Shown: piece after piece, positions 12,771 to 25,183 of the stretch
How the letters are laid out: every line of letters starts with the position of its first letter
How positions within the stretch are numbered: the stretch's first letter is position 1
DNA from: Sweltsa coloradensis
Taxonomy: Eukaryota; Arthropoda; Insecta; Plecoptera; Chloroperlidae
Direction of reading: 5' to 3'
Length of the DNA: 64,000 bases
Assembly (NCBI GenBank): GCA_024449915.1
Contig: JAMZAV010000055.1
Span: 62,001 to 126,000 of the forward strand
Program-made: the position numbers and the translations under genes
The notes under the pieces: model-generated
What the model saw: only the letters and a program-made list of their open reading frames with translations
The model's database searches: none
What the model was told of the DNA's origin: nothing

Positions 12771-15700
12771 TGTTTACTTATATTAGTAAAACGCTATATT
12801 TACCAAATTTATGACATCAATTTAATTAACACGTCGTGTATTTCATTATAAGCCTAATTGGATAAATTTTTATGACATTAATTAGCTGCCAATAATTAGC
12901 AGTATTAATTATTATGATATTATTGAGTGTGAAAAGTAAACTAATGTCAGAAAATAGTCTTCCTCATTGTGGTTGGTTAAGCAGCATATTTTATTATTCT
13001 CAAAATAATGTATGCATTCCACATCAATTATGCACCATACAATTTGGAAGGGCATAATTAAAATCCAATTAACTAGTTAAGCTTAGATATCCATATTAGA
13101 TAGTACCGCCAGGTTTTAGTTAGCTCAGTAAACGTGCGTAAAACGAGTAATTATATCATATTTAAATTCAACTACCTGTTTACTTTTACTACAAATTACT
13201 GATCAGTGAGCTGATTTTGATTTAAATAAAATTACAAATTTGTTCTTCAACGGAAAACTAATAATTCTCGTCCATCTATGTGCGTTTAGCGCTGTTACTT
13301 TCTGCGTAGCTCTTTTCATTTTGGAGTTAGCTTATACATGGGCGAGACAAATTGATTTGCTTCACTACGGTGAAACGAACAAAACGAGACGGACTACCGT
13401 TCTTATGTGGTGTCCATTCTGTGACTGACCTGAATGTTAAGTCACTGTGGAGAGGATATGATTAATAGTTGGCAGCATGGGACAGTTGATCGGCTATTAT
13501 ATATTTCGATTTCTTCTCGACACAATGGAGGAATACAAAGTGTGAAAAAATGTTTTGAGAGTGAGAAAGTTGACGTAGAGTTTTGAAATTAACTAATTTA
13601 ACCGGTTGAATATTACATTTTGTAACATTCAAGTCTGTAGAGATTGTTTCTTTTGGCCGAAATCGAGAAACCAAAGATTGGTGAAACTAATATTGAACTA
13701 TAACCAGTCCCAGTTACTATACTATTACTTGTTATTGACACTTTTCTAATGTATAGAATCAATACAGAAGTAACTCTCGTTATTCATATTGACTCTTCCC
13801 TCCATTCTCTCTCCAGACCAATAGACCAATACGACTTTGGAAATTTAGAACTTATTTGTCTCAGTTTTGTTTGATACTATTCGAGACAATGCATGAGGAC
13901 GAAGACTAGAGATAAATACCATCCTCGCCTGGGGTTCGAGCCCCAACCCGTTGTACACATGACATGAGGAAAAACGTGTTTTACGGACAGAAGAAAATTA
14001 AACCTTTGTTCTAACTTGACAGTCAAATCGTTAATGTTACACTTGGCTCCTTCCCCCACACATTTCTAACAGTCGGTTTGACTTCACTGTAAAATACGAA
14101 AGTGATTTCATGCCTATTTTCATTAAATGAAACCAGGCCGATAACAAACCTGATTAAGTCAACAAAATTCTTTCGGAATAGTTGTGAGTCTGCGTCTAAC
14201 CATCGATTTATTGTGACACTTTGTCGTAAACGCGTCTTGCTGTTTATAGCTAGATTGACACAAAAAGTAAATGCGTATCAACGATTAAGGGCCTAGAGTA
14301 ATCCCCATATACATGGCTAGCGCTCTTGTTTCTACACTTTTAATTGCTTTATGGCCAGATAAGGAGAGTTTTTGTCTCGTGAAAACTTGAAAAAGACGAA
14401 ACAACAAAGCGGAGTTCAGCTCCTTGAACAATAATTCTCGTTCAAGGTCAGAACTTGGTGCAGCGAGTGAGAGGCTGAGCATAAGATGTTTGAAGTTTGA
14501 ACCTTGAGCGCCTAGATCAGCTGCGGTCGTTGGACAGAAGCAAACCGTGAAGAAACATATGGCGTGATTTCATAAATTTAGGAAAAAAAGTTACAAAAAA
14601 ATCTTCTTTGCAAGTTCACAACGAAAATGTAAATCATAATGTCCACTTGATGAATGAATGTTCACGTTTTTAATATGAGTGACATTGAAACGGTCTGTCT
14701 ACGATGTAATTGACCGTTTTGGAGCAAGGTAACGGAGACGTAATTATATGCAGAATAAGTACAAAACACGCAGCTTCACGACATTATCCCGTTACACAGG
14801 GAGTCCGTCTCAACTGGACTGTAACGCCGCGAACATCAAAGTATGACAACCCTCTGTCCAACGATATTCCTGAGATACATTTCCTCACTCCTCAGGTTCT
14901 CAATACTTATTATCTTATTATTATGTTAGTGAATAATTTACTTTGCACATAAGTAGTCTACTGGTTTATCGATTTCTTGCTTGTTATCGTCTTTCACCAA
15001 TAATAGAAAAACAACATTTTTGAAGTAATATTTTAATATAGCCCTTTTAAATGTTTTTAGTGCATAGGTACTTAAATATATTATCATGGTATCATTTTAA
15101 AGCTTTCTCGTTAATGGGCATTCCAAGATGGTTTTTACGGTTTTATCGAGTGCTTTAAGTGAAATGAAGCAATTTTGTATTAAAGAATTTGAATTTTCTA
15201 GAATAATTCGCTATGTAACAGCAGTGAAAACTGCAAAGAAAGTTTAGTCTTCTTCGCCACGTCGAGATATCTATGCAGTCAGCTCGTGGCGTTGGACGAT
15301 GTGATTTGAATAAATGTCTAAACCTTGAGATGGTCGCTGCATTACGGCCGTGTTATGCAAGCCTCGTCCACAGCCACCGCGATACAGCGTTTCAACTTTC
15401 AGACGAGGTCGTGGTCGAGCGAACAGGCCTTGTGCAGCTTCAAGGAGATCACAAAACTAAACGTAGAGTTCGATTAAGTGGAAACTTGAAATCAGAAAAG
15501 GCCGAACTAATTTGGTGTAATTATTTTCTTAGTTTGGTTTCGATGGACCGTGTCGGAGTACCTTAAACACGTTTTAAGAAAAACCTTGGTATTTTAGTAG
15601 ATTGATTGATTGATTGGTTGATTATATGTTGTCTGGCGACACTCTCGGCAATTAGATCGTATGGTGTTAATCGTTTAGTCATTGTAGATCTACCTTGAAT

Positions 15701-17594
15701 TAAACCTATTTTCCACTCCAGAGTCTGACTCAGAACAGTAAAGAAATTATATACCGATAATTTAACTCGGAAAATCAGTGTGGAACGCTTTTATGAGGCT
15801 ATGATTATGCACTTGGCATACCCGGTAATTTACGTTAATTATTCGGGTACATGAGTTTACAAGAGAATCTCTCAATTTTCAAACAATTAACCATGGCATA
15901 CACTTTTATGATTGTATATATGCATGTACGCAAATTAAGCTCACATTTTATCACATCCTCAACTCGAAAGAGTAACTGCAACACCTAGATATTGGTTACG
16001 GTTTGAAGGTCAACCTAATCTATGTCTAATTATCATAATCGTGTTGGTTTTGATGTTTACAAGTCTTGGTTTTTCGTAACAATTAACAATTACCTCAACA
16101 GAGAAAACCTTCGGCATGTCCTGTGTAACTAATGTTGCTTTAAATCGATTTTTCGTTCGGTTGAAGGTTGAATTAAAAGTTATTCAATCTTAAAGTAGCA
16201 TCTATGTCGAATCAGTATGGTTGATTATCATATTGAAAAGAAATTGGCTTCGACAGTTTATAACAACTAAATTATATTATGATGTAAAAATAATGTTACG
16301 CGTTTTCTGTCAAAGAAAGAACACCAATGGAGTATATTGCAAATGTGAATGGTTATATCTTTACGTTATAAAAATTAAAACATTGCAGGAGAATGTGTTT
16401 TAGAATTTAGAAAATGCTTTTTGAAAGGAATTCACTAAGAAGTGCAAATTCCAATGTAATTGAAGTAACAATTTCCTATTGTTGCATAAAACATTAATCT
16501 ACAAAATCTTATATCAGAGATACCAATTCCCAGATTTAATTTCGTTAAATTGAGCAACTATAAAAATAGTAGACCCCTCCAATAAATACTTCAACTGCGA
16601 TGGCATACCTACACCTACAAGTGCGTGTTGTAATAAAAGCATCCGTAACCGTAACAAACACAGAAACACATGTGTACAACAATAATTCATCTGTAAATTT
16701 ACTTGTTTATTTATTATTGATAGATAAGAATTTCTTATTGTTCAATAGCATGGAAATATCTGCATGGTTATATCATGAATCTGGATTAGATGCATTCGGA
16801 TAAATGTTGATAAAACCATTCACATGACAATTATTTATTAAGACAATTCATAATCCAAGGAATAACGGATACTGAAAGTCATTGTTTGTGTTATCACATC
16901 AAATTGCACTATGCTCAGTGCAAGATAAAATGATCACATTACCCATATAAGGTGTGCTTAAGATGATTAGTGTATGTCTAAGTAGGTATAAGTAAAACGC
17001 CTGAATGCATCATGAATGCTGATCAAATCAATAGCCTTCAGTTGTACACCACATACTTACTTTGTTCTGTTTACGAGTAAAGCTCATAGTTTGCAACAAA
17101 TAGTGAGCTATTTTCTACCGAGTAAACAATTTAATAATACTTCTCGTTATACAATTACAGTACCTGATTCGACTTCCAAGGAACGCGTTTAGTTGGACAA
17201 GTGTTGTCACGCGTCGTCCTACTTTCCACTGGACATTACAATAAATTCTAAATGGAAATAGATCATTCATCCCATTCTTGGCCACAACTCATAGTATTTT
17301 ATGTCAACGTCGGTTGGAAAGCGGTCTCGCAGATGGATGGGCAAGTAAGGTTGACAGTGGTGTTTGCCTAATTTGGCTGGAAATAAAGAGGATTTTAGCA
17401 CATTTTTTAATGAGTTATACTCGTTATGCTACTTGCAGAATTTATCGACTGTGTGTAATGAGGGCTTCCACTCAGCTCTAGGACGATTCCGCCAGCTGTA
17501 CGAAGACAAATGTGTCAAAGAGCTTGCAGTTTACCTGTTATAGAAGTCACTCAAGACCAACCAGTCTTGTCAAAAAATGATACAGTAAATTTAG

Positions 17595-17785
17595 AGGGGC
17601 GGTATTCTAAGCCCCTGTCTCCTAAGCCCATGGACCTTTTTTCGGCTTCTAAGCCCCTGTGACCGACGGTTGCGCTACACGTTGCAAAGCGGGGCTAAGA
17701 AGACAAACCAGTCCGGGCTTTAAGAGACTCAAAGTCTTCTTAGTCTCCTAACGCCCGCACGATAACCTTGTTCGTTCCCATGAGC
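17595..17785 (+). repeat. GC-rich dispersed repeat, plus-strand copy
   Basis: About 190 bp built from repeats of CTTCTAAGCCCCTG and related words, with internal hairpin potential around the TCTTCTTAG motif. A diverged copy lies in inverted orientation at 24975-25183. GC content is far above the neighbourhood. No reading frame or terminal signature identifies it. Together the two copies bracket 7.2 kb of nested transposable elements. Confidence 0.75.
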
Positions 17786-17839
17786 TATTACAGATAAAAA
17801 ATGATAACGAATTTTGAAGTGTTTATTATTATCGATTTT

Positions 17840-18623
17840 GGATGAGCGAAGCGAGACTTAAATTTCAGCCCCCCAAAAAATTTATCCTTTTTTTTCTCTC
17901 TGTTTTTTTTTTCTGCTTCCTTCGCTCTCTACCGGGGAAATACGGCATATGCGTCTTGATAAAAATTTGAGGGGACCTTCGAAATCTCTGACTTGATTGC
18001 TACGTTTTTAAGTACAATCAAAGAAATTTTCTCATAAATATCGTACTTTTACGATTTTTTTTCGGTTTTTGTGCGATATTTTTGTGAATTTGGGCCCGAT
18101 TTGACCAAACGGGGGGGGATAAACGTTCATATTTCCAGCACTTTAAGGTAATGGTGATGTATGACGTTGAAAGAAAAAGTTAAAAAAGTTAAGCCAGAAC
18201 TATAGAAAAAAGGGTTTTAAATTTGAGTTTTTTGGGGGTTTTTTAAAATTTTAAAAACCTTTTTATTTCTATAGTTTTCTGGCAACTTTTTCAATTTTTT
18301 TTAAAAAAGTAAATACTCTCCCCTTACATTAATGCCCCATGTAAAATATAACGTTGTAGCCCCCCCCTTTGGGGCAGAATCCGCCCCAAATAGCACGAAA
18401 AATAGTTTTTTAATCTTTCTCACACCCTTTGTATAAAACTTCACTGAGATTTTATACCTTATCCCAGCCTTGTTACAAAAAATAAAAGATCCACCAGCCC
18501 TAATTTGCTTTGTATGGGCCGTGTTAATTTTTTTTTTTTTATTTTTTTTAAATTTAATATTAAAATTTCATAATTAAAAAGCTCATCCACCGCCACTAAA
18601 AAAAGCGTTTGCAAAGCTTTTAG
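17840..18623 (+). mobile_element. Helentron-like element, copy C (degraded)
   Basis: It starts GGATGAGCGAAGCGAG after TTTT and ends with GCTCATCC, a short spacer, AAAGCGTTTGCAAAGCTTTTAG then T, matching the ends of copies B, D and F. The interior is the copy-B subfamily (the CCAAACGGG block is recognisable) but carries many homopolymer expansions and contractions. Confidence 0.65.
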
Positions 18624-21250
18624 TTTTAAAAAAAGTACCCACTCCGGAAGCACAAATGTTTTAAGACTACGTTTTTTATCTCACACGTGCATTCGTCGTT
18701 TCAGCGTAAAAACCTAAAAAGGACAAAACGGCACTATTTTTTTGGAAAATGGAAACTTTGAAAACGGGAAATTAACAAAAATTCCTAAATTTTCCCATTA
18801 TTTGTTTTTTAAATAGAATTTTTGAAGAAGTAAAAAACGAGTGTTAGAGACGTTTTCCCCTTTGGTAGTAAAAAAATATTTTCGAATATGAAAATTTTTT
18901 CTTTTAAGCAACGTGGAAGAACGTTAACACTAAATTTGGGCTCGAAATATTGTGGTCTAGTAAAAATGGCCTTCTAGTGGTCCTGTAAAACAGAAAATTA
19001 GTATTTCGGGTTCCTTATTTTGTTTTAAAATTTATTAGTAAAAACAAAATTTATTTTTTCTGATCATTTAGACTTCTGTCGTTTTCGTTTGAGGCAATCG
19101 AATTATTAACACACAGTTGACAAACGAGGGCGTAAAATTTAAAAAATTTTAAGCCAGAGAAGTGATCCGCGATACATATTTTTCGTTATATTTGGGGATT
19201 TGAAAGTAAAAAATTTAGTATATTTAAGAAATTAAAAGGGCGTAGAAAAAGAATACAAAAATATGGAGTAAAGGCCTGGGCCAAAAATGGCAAATTAATG
19301 CAAAAAGTGAAATAACGTGGAAATTTGGCACTTTTACTATTTGGGGGGACGAGAATTTCAAAAATTCAGGGCTCCAATGAGCTTCTCTGACTTTTTTTAT
19401 TAAAAAAAATTTAAAAATTAATTAAATTTTTAAAATCACCCAAAACACCTAATATAAAATTTGAGCCTAAAGCTTTTTTATGAAAATAAAAAATGTCAAA
19501 AACATTTTTTTAAATAAAAATACATTGTAATATTTTAGTTAAGCTATATTTAAAATTTGCCCGTAGGCTTTCGTAGGTCTTTTTTTAAATTCCCCTTTAT
19601 TTCAATATAACATGCCTTCAATATATGGTCTTACATTTGCGCGCCCTTATCCCAACTAAACTTAAAAAGCGTATTATTTATATAAATATAGTTATCAATC
19701 TTAAAGAAAAATTTTCCCCGGGTACTAAACTTGATAAAAAAATAAAAAAATGTATTTAGAGTTAACTAGTTATATAACTGATTTTTTAGTGGGGGACAGT
19801 AAATCAAAGCCACCAAGCCAAGTCCCTTAGGCCCCGACGCAATCGACGAGTGACGATAAAACCAAACAAAGATCATATTTTTAAAAGGAAATAGCAATCA
19901 GTGGGATGGCACTGGACCGTCGAACCAAAGGGACCACGCCAAATCAACAAGGCCCATTCAAACAACTCTGAATTTATTATGTGCTTCTTGGCGGCTCCAA
20001 AGTCCCGTTTACAAACCTGGACAAAAATGATGGGCTTAATTTTAAATCAGAAGTTAAAAAAATTCTGACTTTACGGGAATCGAAAACCCCGGACCTTTTG
20101 CATTGGAACGAACGGCCCCACAAGACAAATCGTCTAACAACGCTTTTGGGGTTTTTTCAGTTGTTTTGGGTAAGACGCCCTTATACCCAAAGTGTGGGAC
20201 GGGATACTTTTAGGTCCATCCCCTGATCGGAAAACTTTTTTTATTTCTGGATTGTATTTTTAAAAAATTTTTAAACATGTTTTAAATGCTATAACGCAGT
20301 GTATAGTCTATCCTGTGACAATACTATAGAAAACATACCGAAAAATCTGTTAAAATTGCAAATTTGCTCAATATCCGAGCGGAATGTGGGGTACCTACGG
20401 CAGATTCGATACACCTTGGGCACTGCATTTTCCCCGGCCGGGGAAATAACAAAACCCAAAAAATGTTTTTCAAAAAAAACAAATTTTTTTTTAAAAAAGT
20501 CCTCCCATTTGCAGCCTATTTTTTTAAATTTTTACTTCTTGTAGGTTTTTAAAACGCAACGAACCTAGCTGATTTTGTTAAAAGTTTTCAGTAAACTTTT
20601 ACCGGGTGCCCGTCTAAATTTCAGTCAATTGTTCAGCGATTTGGCTGATTTTTTTGACGACATCACACGCACGCACACAACTCGAGAATGAGCGCCGGGT
20701 TTTAGTTGAATGGAGACACTCAGCAGGCGCTTACTCCCTCTTTTTAAAATACATTGTTGTAAAAATTTTTCATTTTGATGTAATTAAGGATACCTCTACC
20801 TACTACATTTTATTTTAAATTATTCCTCTTTTTACTAATGTGTGAGAATGTATACCTAAAAACTTGTTGCCGTGGCAGTACTTGTTTTTATAATTTGTTT
20901 ATTTTTTCTTGATTTTTTTTTTTGATTTTTTTCAATTTCTCTTTAAAATTAAACTAAAAAGTTTTGGTTTAAAAATTTTAAAAGTGCACTGTAAAACCCG
21001 AAAAAAAATTAGCCATTTATTATTATTTTTAAGGCTGTTGTCGTCCCCCAAACTTTATTTAAAAATCAAAGGAATAGACTCAATCTATCTTTATGATGGG
21101 GGGTTTAAAAAATTTAAGAAAATATATTTTTTTAATATTTTGAGCAGTATGTTACGTCTCGTCAGTCATTATATGCAAAATTTTTTGGGCAAAATTGGAA
21201 CACTGAGCAAGGTGTTATACTTAATTTTAGACGACGATTATTTTTGGGTG
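18624..21250. other. AT-rich block with homopolymer noise, no gene
   Basis: No exon supported. Long A, T and G runs interrupt everything. The one identifiable item is the SINE at 19767-20145, which has single-base run-length changes relative to the clean copy at 53.3 kb. Confidence 0.5.
19767..20145 (-). mobile_element. tRNA-derived SINE, degraded copy
   Basis: The reverse complement aligns along its whole length with the SINE at 53268-53690: tRNA head with B box, the block ending at CTTTGGAGCCG, the region containing GATTGCGTCGGGGCC, and the 3' part with TTATATAACT. Differences are mostly run-length changes. It lies inside the noisy block, so some differences may be sequencing error and not mutation. 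Confidence 0.7.
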
Positions 21251-22659
21251 AGCTGAGCGAGCGTAGCGAGCGAAGCGAAGATTCCAGTGCACTACACTGG
21301 AGAAAAAAATCCGAATTTTTTTTTTGGATTTTTATTTTTGTCTGTTGTTAACACGATTCCGGCTAGCCGATACTCCGATTGCCATGAAAAATTTTTGGGG
21401 AACATTCAAATCTTTTAACGAAGAAAAGCCACGTTTTTTTAGCGCAATCGGAAATTATTTTCATAAAAACGCAATTTTTAAATTTTTTTTTTGATTTTTT
21501 GAAAATTTCTTTGACTTTTTTCCGACCTAATGCTTTGTCCGATTTTAGATTTTTTTTACAGAACCCTAATTTTATGTTTTGGGATTCGTGTGAAATTTTT
21601 TAGCGCAAACAAAAAAAATTTTTTCTCATGAAAAACGAAATTTTTACGGGTTTTTAATTTTTTTATACAAATTTTTACTTATAAAACCTACTGCTTCATC
21701 CGATTGTAAAATTTATTCCAGAACCTTAATTTATGATTAATATATTCTGTGAAATTTGTGCGCAAACGAATGTTATTCTTATGAAAATTTCAATATTACG
21801 ATTTTTTCCATTTTTAATTTTACGATTAAAGGGGTATTAAACCGCTAAACTCAAAAAATATATTTCATTCAGGCATACTAGTAATGAATTTAGCAATTAA
21901 CAAAAAAATTATTGGGGCTACCATGACCTCCCAAAAAATTGTCAAACATGACATTTTTCGAGCTAGGTCCCATCGGCAAAAATCTCCCATAAGAAATAAC
22001 ATGGGAACGATCTTTATACCCCGTGACCTTGGAGGATTTTGATCCAAAAAAATATTGGCCATTATTGACGTACTCGACAGCCTTTTCTGTAAATTCTCTT
22101 TATTTTGTTTTGTAATTTGGGCAAGTAGTTTGGTCAAAATATGCTGATTACCAAGATGGGGTGTGATTTTGGAATGCATATTTTTGCGTGTTTGAGGGTA
22201 TATTCGGGCACAGTTTCAAGACACGATGTTATATAGGGGCATTTTAGATTGGCACTATGCTCTAGTATCTATGTGGACCAAAAAAGAAGCAGGTTAAAGC
22301 CGATTTATGAAATTTTCCAAAACACCAATTTTCGCCAATTTCTGGATCAAAAAAATTAAAAAAATTCGTGTTAAATCACAGTTGCATGATATAATTTTTT
22401 AAACGATCATTTAAATGTAGTATTGTGCTATAGATCACGTGGTAAAAAATAATTTTTGGGGTTTTTAGCCCCTTTAATTAAAAAAATTAAAAATTTAAGG
22501 TAATTTTTTTATTTAATTTAATTGAATTTAAAAAAATCTTCAACTTAGTAATGATTTTTTCACAGAACAACAGAAAATCCGCATAACATATGGCAGCTCA
22601 ATGCACCAATAACGCTCATCCAACAACGCGCCTGAAAAAGCGTTTGCGAAGCTTCCTAG
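21251..22659 (+). mobile_element. Helentron-like element, copy D (with insertion)
   Basis: 5' end GAGCGAGCGTAGCGAGCG and 3' end CGCTCATCC..GCGTTTGCGAAGCTTCCTAG|T match copy F. It is about 650 bp longer than its sisters because a TTAA-flanked MITE (21826-22477) is inserted in its A/T-rich part. It is the first of three elements in the same orientation (D, E, F). Confidence 0.7.
21826..22477. mobile_element. TTAA-flanked MITE nested in copy D
   Basis: The left edge reads TTAAAGGGGTATTAAA and the right edge TTTTAGCCCCTTTAA, which are imperfect inverted repeats with TTAA on both sides. Copies A and E lack this segment at the equivalent position, which supports an insertion. There is no transposase. 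A 104-codon minus-strand frame inside has no recognisable domain. Confidence 0.6.
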
Positions 22660-22730
22660 TAATAATAATGTTTTATTATATTTCTCGATTCGGTTAGTCG
22701 GAAAACACTCCCGTAGGTGTAATTGTTATT

Positions 22731-23507
22731 GGATGAGCGTAGCGAGCATAGCGAGTGAAGCGAAGATTCCATTTCACTACACTGGAGAAAAAAATCCGGA
22801 ATGTTTTTTTTTCTTCTTGTTTTTCTTTTTGTATTTTTGGCTGTTTGTTAACACGATTCCGGCTAAACCGATACTCCAATTACAATGAAATTTTATGGAG
22901 GCCTTTGTAATCTCTGAACTTAGAACTGCCACGTTTTTGAGCGCAATCGAAAAATTATTTCTCATAAAAATCGCAATTTTACGATCTTTTTCGATTTTTT
23001 AAAAATTTCTTTGACTTATAACACCTACATGCTTTATCCGATTTTAATGATTTTTTCACAGAACCATAATTTTATGAATTAAAATAATCTTGTGAAATTT
23101 GATCGCAATCGAAAAATTATTTCTTATGAAAATCGAAATTTTACGGGTTTTTTTCTTTTTTCAAACAATTCTTTGACTTATTACACCTACATGCTTTATC
23201 CGATTGTAATGATTTTTTTACAGAACCTTAATTTTATGAATTAATATATTCGTGTGAAATTTGAGCGCAATCGAATAATTATTTCTTATGGAAATCGCAA
23301 TTTTACGATTTTTTTCTTTTTTAAAATTAATATTAATTTAAAAAAATTAAAATTTAAGTTTATTTTTTATTTAAATTAAATTTAAAAAAAATTTCAACTT
23401 AGTCATGATTTTTTCACAGAACAACAGAAAATCCGCATAACACATGGCAGCTCAATGCACCAATTACGCTCATCCAACAACGCGGCGGAACTTAAGCGTT
23501 TTCCTAG
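22731..23507 (+). mobile_element. Helentron-like element, copy E
   Basis: It starts GGATGAGCGTAGCGAGC directly after TTATT and ends AACGCGGCGGAACTTAAGCG TTTTCCTAG. Only 5 bp separate it from copy F, in the same orientation. The pair sits inside a tRNA-headed foldback element whose left flank (22680-22730) and right part (24284 on) are continuous in the second copy of that element at 61.3 kb. Confidence 0.78.
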
Positions 23508-23512
23508 TTATT

Positions 23513-24283
23513 GCATGAGCGTAGCGAGCGAAGCGATTTCATTCACTACACTGGAGAAAAAAAATCCGATTTTATTCCCCTTTTTTTGTATTTTTGTGTG
23601 TTTGTTAACACGATTCCGGCTAAACCAATACTCTAATTGCAATGAAATTTTCTGGAGGCCATCGAAAACTCTGAACTTAGAACTGCCACGTTTTTGAGCG
23701 CAATCGAAAAATTATTTCTCATAAAAATCGCAATTTTACGATTTTTGTCGATTTTTTAAAAATATCTTCGAACTATAACACCTACATGCTTTATTCGATT
23801 GTAATGATTTTTTCACAGAACCTTAATTTTATGAATTTATATATTCGTGTGAAATTTGAGCGCAATCGAAAAATAATTTTTCATGAAAATCTTTTTTTTT
23901 ACGATTTTTTAAACAATCTATGAATTATAACACCTACATGCTTTATCCGATTGTTATGATTTTTTCATAGAACCTTAATTTTATGAATAAATATATTCCT
24001 GTGAAATTTGAGCGCAATCCAAAAATAGCTTGTAATGGAAATCGCAATTTTACGTTTTTTATTTTTCATTTTACATTTCTTCGAATTATAACGACTACAT
24101 GCTTTATCAGATTGTAATGATTTTTATACAGTACCTTAATTTTATGAATTAATATATTGGTGTGAAATTTGAGCGTAATCGAAAATAATTTTTTATGAAA
24201 ATCGTAATTATACGCTTTTTTCGTTTAAAAAAATAACGCTCATCCAACATCGCGCCTGAAAAAGCGTTTGCGAAGCTTCCTAG
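23513..24283 (+). mobile_element. Helentron-like element, copy F (tandem with E)
   Basis: 5' end GCATGAGCGTAGCGAGCG (one change from GGATGAG) and 3' end CGCTCATCCAACATCGCG followed by the alternative hairpin AAGCGTTTGCGAAGCTT and CCTAG|T. The 3' hairpin variant differs from copy E but equals copy D. Head-to-tail arrangement with E is typical of rolling-circle transposition. Confidence 0.75.
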
Positions 24284-24520
24284 TTTACTACAATTCAGAA
24301 ATTAAAAAAGTTCGCCCCAACCGGGATTCAAACCACAGGTCTCTCACATTCCAGGTGAGCATCTTAACCATGCCCTTCAGATGTATTTAATGCAACTACA
24401 ATTCATAGATTAAAATTTACCCTTCCTGATGGTCTAGTAGTTACGACGCTCACCTGGAGTGTGGGAGACCCGTGGTTCGAATCCCGGTTGGGGCGGACTT
24501 TTCTAATTTCTGAATTGAAG
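24284..24520. mobile_element. tRNA-headed foldback SINE, interrupted copy
   Basis: Two tRNA-like sequences face each other: the minus-strand one at about 24310-24375 and the plus-strand one at about 24425-24500. The plus one has A box TGGTCTAGTAGTTACGA and B box GGTTCGAATCC, with the Glu/Gly-tRNA-like start seen in the cleaner copy at 61.05-61.32 kb. Both outer edges carry TTTACTACAATTCAG or its complement. Its left-hand extension (22660-22730) is separated from it by elements E and F. Not a functional tRNA: the T stem is mispaired. Confidence 0.7.
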
Positions 24521-24974
24521 TAAATAGTATTTTTACATCTTAGACGACATTGAGTGCCAGCAATAATTGAAAACGACACAATATTAATGTTTAAGATGAG
24601 CAGGTTCCCATATCGGCATTATTATGCAGTTATATTATATTAAGTATGCAAAGTAAAAGATATTATACATTTATGTGTATTTGGGGTCTACCCACGCAGC
24701 TACACAGTTACTGTTAAGTAATGAAAACTATGGTGTTAGTTCTCCAAAAAAAAAATTTCTTTATCAAAATTCAACTATAAATAAAAGTGGCACAATAAAA
24801 TCAATGCATAATAAAAACAGTGCTTTTGCAATGCCTACATGATTTAATTGCAACATTTTCGAGTCGAATGAGACGTTAAGCAATATCTAATCAATCGAAT
24901 ATTGCAAATGATTTAATTTATCCCCCACCCACCACCAACATTTGGGAATTTATGGTTTCACCTCGAGCAAAGTA
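24521..24974. other. Intergenic sequence, no gene seen
   Basis: AT-rich, no supportable feature. A short stretch at about 24688 (GGGTCTACCCACGCAG) resembles the 3' tail of the SINE family at 50.36 and 53.65 kb. Confidence 0.4.
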
Positions 24975-25183
24975 CAGCCCCGCTTTGCAACGTGTGCGAC
25001 CGAACAAAAACATCGTGCGGGCGTTAGGAGACAGGGCCTAAGAAGACTTTTAGTCTTCTAAAGCCCGGACTGGTTTGTCTTCTTAGCCCCGCTTCGCAAA
25101 CGTGTAGCACAACCGTCGGTCACAGGGGCTTAGAAGCCAAAAAAAGGTCCAGGGCTTAGGAGACAGGGGCTTAGAAGCCGACA
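24975..25183 (-). repeat. GC-rich dispersed repeat, minus-strand copy
   Basis: The reverse complement matches 17595-17785 with scattered differences and small indels, including the motifs AAGCCCCTGTGACCGACGG and ACCAGTCCGGGCTTTA. The two copies are inverted relative to each other around the nested-element block. Confidence 0.75.

Larger units (their letters stand above)
9700..17594. other. Intergenic sequence, no gene seen
   Basis: Nearly 8 kb without a supportable exon. The 125-codon frame at 11435-11812 has no family resemblance, and part of it reads across AT-rich repeat-like DNA. Two tRNA-like SINE fragments are listed separately. A (GATT)n tract at about 15602-15622 may be a retroposon tail. 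Confidence 0.45.
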
